Below, one piece after another: positions 57,561 to 64,000 of a DNA stretch of 64,000 bases (position 1 is the stretch's first letter; each line of letters starts with the position of its first letter). Origin of the DNA: Scalesia atractyloides (taxonomy: Eukaryota > Streptophyta > Magnoliopsida > Asterales > Asteraceae); NCBI GenBank assembly GCA_947069175.1, contig CAMTDV010000022.1, forward strand, positions 40,219,027 through 40,283,026. Direction: 5' to 3'. A program made the translations under genes and the position numbers. A model generated the notes under the pieces. That model did not search any database. It saw only the letters and a list, made by a program, of their open reading frames with translations, and had not been told where the DNA came from.

Positions 57561-59311
57561 TCGCCAATATGTTTTTTTGTTGTTGTAAATTTTAGTTTAT
57601 ATTTCAGTTCTTATTAGTAGTTAAATGAACTTTGTGGGTGTGTTCCCTAGATAACCCTCATGAGACCTACTCGTCCTTTCGAGCTATCGGAAGGTTTAAA
57701 AGGGCTTGTTGCATACGCTAAATTCAACCGTGATTCATACGAAAGTGAGTTTAAGTTGTAAAATATTTTTCCACAAAATCAAAGTTGAATAAATCATATG
57801 CATTGGTAATTATTCTAATAAAAATGGTAAAACTAAGTAACTAACATATTTTTGTAGTTGTGAGAAGTTTGCTTCTACACGAAGATTGAAATTTGTAGGT
57901 GCATTGTGTTCGCGAGACAACCATTTTTGTTGAAGTTGAAGAGCACACGAAGAATGAGCGAAAAACCAGGTGCATACGTTTCCTTTAGCTTTGATTCAAT
58001 TTTTTTTGGTTTAATAAGTGGATTGTATTTTGTATATTATTCTCCAGGGTGAAATTTTGGGAAGTTTAGTCGTGTCACATCCCTTGGGCGTTTTAAAAAC
58101 TTTGTTCTTACACATTGAGGACAATGCTGACCTCAAGTGTGGGGATGGAGAGAAAAAGTTTTTCAATTTTGACCCGTTCATTTACACACATACATTGAGG
58201 ACAATGTTGACCTCAAGTGTGGGGATGGGGGAAAATTTCAAAAATTTTTCAAAATGTCTTTGTTTAAAGCGGTCTAAAAAGCACACGTAGCTAAGTTAAC
58301 AAGGGATGGCAACCCATGTGGTCTTTTGTCATGGTCAAGTTCAAATTAATAACATGTTGGGTATTTAACGGGTGGTCATTTGGGAATAATCCGCCTAAAA
58401 AACTTGCACTTTATACATATCGCATACCATACCTTCTATACGTGAGATTTTGGGCCACTTTTATATATCATATATACATCTATTTTTGTTAGTTGAGTGG
58501 ACCATTAGTCATGCATTGTAGAAAACTTGAAACTTTTGATACATTTGAGACCATAGACCGAATATGAGAACAAGAATGATTAAGCATTAGGTAAACCTTT
58601 TTACTTTACACCATTTATATACCCTTACCTGAAATCAATCTCTTAGTCGCCAATTTTGAGCCTAAACCTTTCATTTGACCAACCCATTTAGCCCTTGACC
58701 TTTGAACCTTATATTTTAACCCGTGTGATGAAAACTTAAAAAAAACATGTATCGATAGTTGTTGAATAGAAGGCGAAAAACTCTTGCCTCTTGGTTATTG
58801 TTTTGTAGTCGATTATGCTAGTACAATGTTGTGTAATAAATCGAGTTTTCATCATCTTAGCCACTTTCAAAACATCCCATTCCATAACCTTAGCCTAGCC
58901 CCAATACAACCCGTTCAAGACCTTTTAACTTGTGCTTGATATTTGTGTTTGGTGGTGGAGAATGATTGAGTTGCAAGCTTATGCGAGTATATGCTCTAAT
59001 CGGGTTGTGTGTGTACATAAAAAATGCTAATGCATTACTTATTAGCCAATTTATGAGCCGAGTGGAGAGAACATTGTGAGGGATGTGTATGAATTATGAT
59101 TTTCAAAGGCGGGTTAATTTTGGATAACCATTTCTTTTGTATGTGTTAATCATATTAACGTTAAATAGTTTAAATGATAAAAATTATGAACCGAGTATGA
59201 CATTAGACCTTAACTCATGTCTTGAGAATGGGGAATGTGTTCCTTATTCGACCCACATGAAAGTGAAAAACAGATTTGCTTGAGGGCAAGCAAAAGACAA
59301 GTGTGGGGATG
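57561..59311 (+). other. 3' untranslated region of element A
   Basis: Non-coding. A 38-bp unit (ACATTGAGGACAATG-TGACCTCAAGTGTGGGGATG) occurs at 58,112-58,149 and 58,192-58,229. The true PPT (AAGTGTGGGGATG, 59,299-59,311) directly precedes the 3' LTR. Confidence 0.75.
59299..59311 (+). other. Polypurine tract of element A
   Basis: AAGTGTGGGGATG followed at once by the LTR start TGATACATAG. Confidence 0.75.
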
Positions 59312-60295
59312 TGATACATAGTTTTTAACGTTTTTTAACCCAATTGCAAGGAGTTACGAGTTTTGGAGCTTTTCAAACCTATCTTGGAGCCAAGAACAAT
59401 AGACTTTTCATCCAAAACCTCTTCGAATCCATCCAATCCACTCCATCATCCGAATCATAACCCTTGATCATAACCCTAGCCTATTCTCACCATCTCATTC
59501 TTCATCCATCCATATCCATCTTCCATCTAAAACCCTAACCATCATCACCCCTACTCGAAACTTCAAGATGTGTGTGATCAAGTTCAAATCATCCGGTGAT
59601 CAAGTTCCATTCGTCATGAGTGGCTAATCTTCGAGGGTTTCACCCCGGTGTAGACATTTGTAAGATTTAGGGTTACTTTATGATTTTGGTTGATTTTGTG
59701 ACAAATTGAATTGTATTTTGAATTGATTGATAATTGTCTTACATTTGAACTATATTTGCGAATTGTCGAATGATGATAAAATTTGACTTTGTGAAACAAG
59801 TTTGTGTATTCATGCCTTATCTTTCAAAGGGATTATTTGTCCGAAGTAACAAAGTGTGTTGTGGTCCGTCATATACGTGACAGCAATTTGCATCTAAGCT
59901 TTGTGATGTCAAAACCGTTAATGACAAATTCAATTGAATCAATCTAAATTTGTTAGTAACCCTAGGTTTTGCATTTGTTGAACCGGGTGTGAACCTTGTT
60001 TTCAAATCATTGTTTTTAATCAAGTAATTTCGTTTTCTTGCAAGTGTCTAAATTATTAGTTAAGTAGTCAAAACAAGCTCGTCGGATAATTCTGACATCC
60101 ATTTCAAACAAACCAATTATTTAAACAATCAAAATAGCAAGCTTCATAATTGTGACACTTTTACTTAAAATCAATCACATCCATTCGCAAACCACAAACT
60201 CTTCGTGGTTCGACCCCTTACTACCACTAACACATTGTTAAGGGTAACTAGGACATATAAATATTATCTTTGACCGGGGCGCGACACCTCGATCA
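59312..60295 (+). repeat. 3' LTR of element A
   Basis: 984 bp, TGATACATAG to GATCA. Its first ~30 bases are followed directly by AACCCAATTGCAAGGAGTTA. It therefore lacks about 390 bp present in the 5' LTR, including the CGTCGGCGACG block. The remainder aligns well. Confidence 0.9.
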
Positions 60296-60827
60296 TGATG
60301 ATAGGTTAGGGTTAGGATTGAATATTGTGATTCGGATGATGGAATGGATTTGGAGTGGTTGAGGATGAAGATTGGGGTGTTCTTGACTCCAAGATAGTTG
60401 TTCTAGGTTCAAAATTGTGTAACACCTAGAGAATGGGTCAAAAACATTGATATATCCTGTCCCCAAACAAGTTTCAGCGTTAAACAAATGGGAGGGCATC
60501 GCCGACGGCCCCTAGTTTTTCTGATTTTTCTCCGACGCTCTAATCCACTGCCTATGACAAATTTTTTGCGATGGAACATCTGGAGGGCGTCATAGACGGC
60601 CCAGGGGGTGTCGCCGACGGCCCCTTAAGATCTTGTTTTTCAGTTTTTCTATTTTGCAATCCAGATTGACCCGTTTACACCCCGATGCTCCGAAAGCTCC
60701 CGAATAGCTTCTTAAACTTCGTAAACCTATAAAACACAAATCCAATCAAAAGTAGGCTATTCAAAACTAAAATTTATGTAAAGCATAAGCTTAAGCACAA
60801 GAAGAACACCGATTTCGACCACGATCA
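60296..60827 (-). repeat. 3' LTR of Athila element B, proximal part
   Basis: On the minus strand this LTR starts TGATCGTGGTCG (60,827) after the PPT and runs left to 60,296, where element A interrupts it; it resumes at 48,949. It carries the GC-rich CGTCGGCGACG-type block (60,490-60,640). Confidence 0.85.
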
Positions 60828-60840
60828 CATCCACACACTT
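60828..60840 (-). other. Polypurine tract of element B
   Basis: Minus-strand AAGTGTGTGGATG directly before TGATCGTGG, matching element A's AAGTGTGGGGATG. Confidence 0.75.
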
Positions 60841-62473
60841 GTCTTTTGCTTGCCCTCAAGCAAATCTGGTTTTTACTTTCACGTGGGTCGAATGAGAAAC
60901 ACACTTCCTATTCTTGAGATGTAAGCTAGGTCTAATTTCATACCTGGTTCAAAATCTTAACAATTTTTCAAACATTTAGCAGTAAAGTGATTAATCACAT
61001 AAAGATAATTATCCAAGATTAACCCGCCCTTGAAACTCACAATTATACATACCTCTCACAATGATCTCTACACTCGGTTTAAAATTGGCTAATAGAAGAT
61101 GCATTAGCACTTTTGATGTAATCACTCAAACCGACTAGAACACGTACCCGCATAAGCTTGCAACTCAATCATTCACCACCACCGAACACAAATACTAAGC
61201 ACAAGTCAAAAGGTCTTTAATGGGTTGTAATGGGGCTAGGCTAAGGGTATGGAATAGGGTATTTTGAAAGTGGCTAATGTGATAAAAACTCGATTTTTAT
61301 TACATACACAACTACTCTAAAACGACTAATACAAATAAACAAAGTAAGAAGCAAAGAATTTCGCCTTTTATTCAACAAACTCTCAACACATATTTTTGTG
61401 CTTTTCTCAACGAGTTTTTTTTCTTATTTTTCATTATATTTTCTAATTTATTTATTTATATTTTTTTATAATTGCAACTAAACCTAAAATCGAGTTTTCA
61501 ACACATGGGTTTTAAAATAAAGGTTAAACGGTCAAGGGCTAATTAGGTTAGTCAAACGAAAGGTTTAGGCTCAAAGTTGGCAACTAAGGGATTGATTTTG
61601 GGTAAGGATATATAAATGGTGTAAAATGAAAAGGTTTACCTAATGCCTTAATCATTCTTGTGCTCATATTCGGTCTATGGTCTCAAACGCATAAAAAATT
61701 GCAAGTTCTACAATATGCGACTAATGGTCCACTTAACCAACGAAATATATGCATATATGATGTATAAAAGTGGCTCAAAATCTCACGTACAAAGGGTATG
61801 GTATGTGATATGTACAAAACACAAGTTTCTTAGGCGGTTTATTCCCAAATAACCACCCGCTAAATACCCGTCATGTTATTAATTTGAACTTGACCATGAC
61901 AAAAGACCACATGGGTTGTGCCATCCCTCATTAACTTAGTTACTTATGCTTTTTAGATTTCTTCAAACAACGACATTTTGAATTTTTTTGAAAATTACCC
62001 CTATCCCTACACTTGAGGTCGACATTGTCCTCAATGTGTAGTGTTTAAATGAACGGGTCAAAATCGAAAAACTTTTTCTCTCCATCCCCACACTTGAGGT
62101 TAACATTGTCCTCAATGTGTAGGAATAGAGCTTTTAAAACGCACAAGGGATGTGATACGGCTATCCTTCCCAAAATTTCACCCCGGAAAATAAAATACAA
62201 AATACAAACCACTTATTACTAATTAAAAATTCAAAGCTAAAAAGAAATGTATGCACCTATTTTTCGCTCATTCCTCGAGTGCTCTTCATTCTTCAACAAA
62301 AACGTCATCTCGCGAACATAATGTACCTACAAATCTCAACCCTCGTGTAGAAGCAAGCTTCTCACAACCATCAAAACTTGTTAGTTGCTTAGTTCTACCA
62401 TTTTTACAAAGAATTTACCAAGTCATATTAAAATCATCAAGGGCCCTCTCTCACCTTCAGCAGGTGTCTGAAA
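60841..62473 (-). other. 3' untranslated region of element B
   Basis: Aligns with 57,561-59,311 of element A in reverse. It carries the same duplicated 38-bp PPT-like unit (62,001-62,037 and 62,083-62,118, reverse-complemented). No coding. Confidence 0.75.
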
Positions 62474-64000
62474 CTATGGTGGGATGAAACTAAAACAGAC
62501 CGCTTCTGGCCAATGTGGAGATGGATCGGAAGGCTCGGGTGGCACAGGAAGGTTCTCATACGACGTCCAAGGCGTGTGTTCTTGGTACGCCCGACCCGCC
62601 TTCCAATCTCGATGGTGGCGCTCTTGGTCGTGTAAATGTTTGGCGCTGTTTACCGCCATCTGTTGAGCTACCGTCATAGCGTTCCATCGGCGGTCTTCTA
62701 ATGCATTATGCTCAACACGTAACCTTTCCTGTTCATCCTCCCATGCCTGCCGTCTGGACAATTCTTGTGCCTGGTATAAGTCTTGTCATTCCATGTAAGC
62801 TTGTTGGGCGGCCCATTGTTCCCATTTCTACTCCCATTGTTCTTGTTCTCTGGCCCGATGGGCAGCCTCGTCGGCCCAATGAGATTGTTGTTGGGCTTCC
62901 TAGTTCTGTTCCCACTTTCGTCTCCTCTGCTCATACTCCCGGTTTTCCCCAATACTAGCAGAGACATTGTCATATATGTCTTGTTGTCCCTGATTGTAGT
63001 TGGGGTAACCGGGCCTACGTCGGTTCGGTATAAAACTGGCCACCACTGCTGAGATCTCTTGATGTGGTCGGGCGTATCTTTGACGGGGTCCCCTCTGACC
63101 TTGAGGCTCATCCTCATCCTCTTCATCTACCATCTCTTCTTCTCTCGCAACTTCTTGTGCCGCACTTGGATTAGTAAACTGGAATTGGTGTCCTTGATCA
63201 TCAAACACCGTATACTAATGATCATAGACTTGTACTTGAATTTTCCAGTTTTGCTTCATTGATGCGAAGCAAATCTGATCCACAGGTTTTGAAACCCACA
63301 ATGACTCTGGCGGCAGCTTATTTTGCAGCACTATCATGACACTGATTAGCCGTACATATGGTATCTTCTTTCTTGAGTACGACTCACGAGTGTCCCAGGT
63401 GTTAATCATAACCAAATGTCGCCACGGTAATTTTGGTGTTCCAAACAGTAGTGAATGGAGCTCCCGACAATCAGATGCTTTCACTTTTCCCCGGTCCCAA
63501 AATCTCACCATAATGTTTTCAAGAGAGAAGGGTTGAAGAATTTTTCCATCAACCGATAGTTGACTTCGCAAGGCCGCCCCACCGTCTGAATATGGCAATA
63601 CAGATCCAACGATACCATCGGGATCTGCGGCGTTCACTTTGTTATCAAGGAACTGGTCGACATTGTAATAGTAATACTCGTCGATCCCCAACGTGTCGAA
63701 CCACGCAATGCAGTTCATGGTCTCAAAATCATCTGACCTCTTCCCGTGTCTCCCACCAACTGTCATGTACTCGGTGGCCGTCCCTATTAATAAACCTTAG
63801 TGAAGCCAACCATTCACACACCGTAGCTAAATAAACCCTTGGTATAAAGTCTTCACACCAATCCAAGACCCGTTGCCAACCGAGCCTTTCAAACATTTGG
63901 ACGATACCAATCGTCCTGAACTCATCAATATTCAACGTCTGTTCGGGTACATTCCTTTCTGGAATAGTTATGGTCACCCCATGCACCATCTTCCACTTCC
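62474..64000 (-). pseudogene. ATHILA ORF-1 (env-like) gene of element B, 5' end beyond window
   Basis: Minus-strand homologue of 55,900-57,470. From the window edge: VPEQTLNIDEFRTIGIVQMF, RVLDWCEDFIPRVYLATVCE, LGIDEYYYYNVDQFLDNKVN, LPYSDGGAALRSQLSVDGKI, WRHLVMINTWDTRESYSRKK, the acidic MVDEEDEDEPQGQRGP, then the Gln/Arg coiled coil to LSRRQAWEDEQE and WPEAVCFSFIPP. The first block and the second are in different frames near 63,750. TAG stops fall in the coiled coil (62,835 and 62,903), and other breaks occur. It is more diverged from element A than A's LTRs are from each other, by eye. Pol of B lies outside the window. Confidence 0.85.

Larger units (their letters stand above)
48950..60295 (+). 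mobile_element. Complete Athila-type Ty3/gypsy retrotransposon (element A)
   Basis: A complete 11.3-kb plus-strand element: 5' LTR 48,950-50,324, PBS, truncated gag, protease, RT, RNase H, integrase, ATHILA ORF-1 (env-like), PPT, 3' LTR 59,312-60,295. Flanks read TGATA on the left and TGATG on the right, a near-perfect 5-bp duplication in a GAT-rich site. It is inserted in the opposite orientation in the 3' LTR of another Athila element. Stops and frameshifts in every gene make it non-autonomous today. LTR copies differ by roughly one base in 20 where compared by eye. Confidence 0.9.

Overview
This window reads as a plant nuclear chromosome segment made almost entirely of repeats. It is AT-rich, lacks long host-gene ORFs, and is packed with LTR retrotransposons, DNA-transposon remnants, microsatellites and tandem repeats. 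The style of several elements points to Asteraceae (lettuce, chicory or sunflower relatives): SIRE/Maximus copia elements with a long acidic ORF between the missing pol position and the 3' LTR, Tekay-type chromoviruses with LTRs above 2 kb, and Athila elements with an ORF-1 (env-like) gene. The family assignment is inference from remembered protein families; no search was run. I found no convincing intact host gene, no rRNA or tRNA, and no CRISPR.

Layout. 1-4.5 kb: the 5' part of a SIRE-like copia element on the minus strand (protease fragment, gag with two zinc knuckles, PBS, 5' LTR). 4.6-9.2 kb: a plus-strand gypsy-type LTR carrying a 1.15-kb tandem triplication. It abuts a decayed minus-strand gypsy gag-protease-RT fragment (9.2-11 kb). 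12.2-16.3 kb: small repeats, a perfect 35-bp hairpin and two minus-strand LTR-like blocks. 16.3-23.4 kb: AT-rich intergenic DNA with a 182-bp duplication and a hAT-like element with AGGGCCGGC ends. 23.4-25.6 kb: a plus-strand LTR-like block. 25.75-38.5 kb: a PIF/Harbinger element whose transposase gene is split by a complete 11-kb Tekay chromovirus (26,642-37,596) flanked by the perfect 5-bp duplication CATTC. 39.7-41 kb: a MITE-like repeat and a 309-bp Tourist MITE with TTA duplication sitting inside a 60-bp tandem repeat. 41.6-46.5 kb: the 3' LTR and long accessory ORF of a second SIRE-like element that has no pol here. 47.0-64.0 kb: a three-layer nest. A plus-strand gypsy LTR (C) is interrupted by a minus-strand Athila element (B), whose 3' LTR is itself split by a complete plus-strand Athila element (A, 48,950-60,295).

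The coding regions are the gag-pol and accessory genes of these mobile elements, almost all broken by stops or frameshifts. The most unusual signals are: a probable 94-nt GT-AG intron inside the Tekay gag whose removal restores the reading frame; a SIRE-type element that keeps the acidic accessory ORF but shows no pol; clusters of a TTCGTACGAA palindrome in the LTRs and non-coding DNA of both SIRE elements; and CGTCGGCGACG-rich blocks shared between Athila LTRs and the pre-env spacer. Boundaries and translations were worked out by eye.
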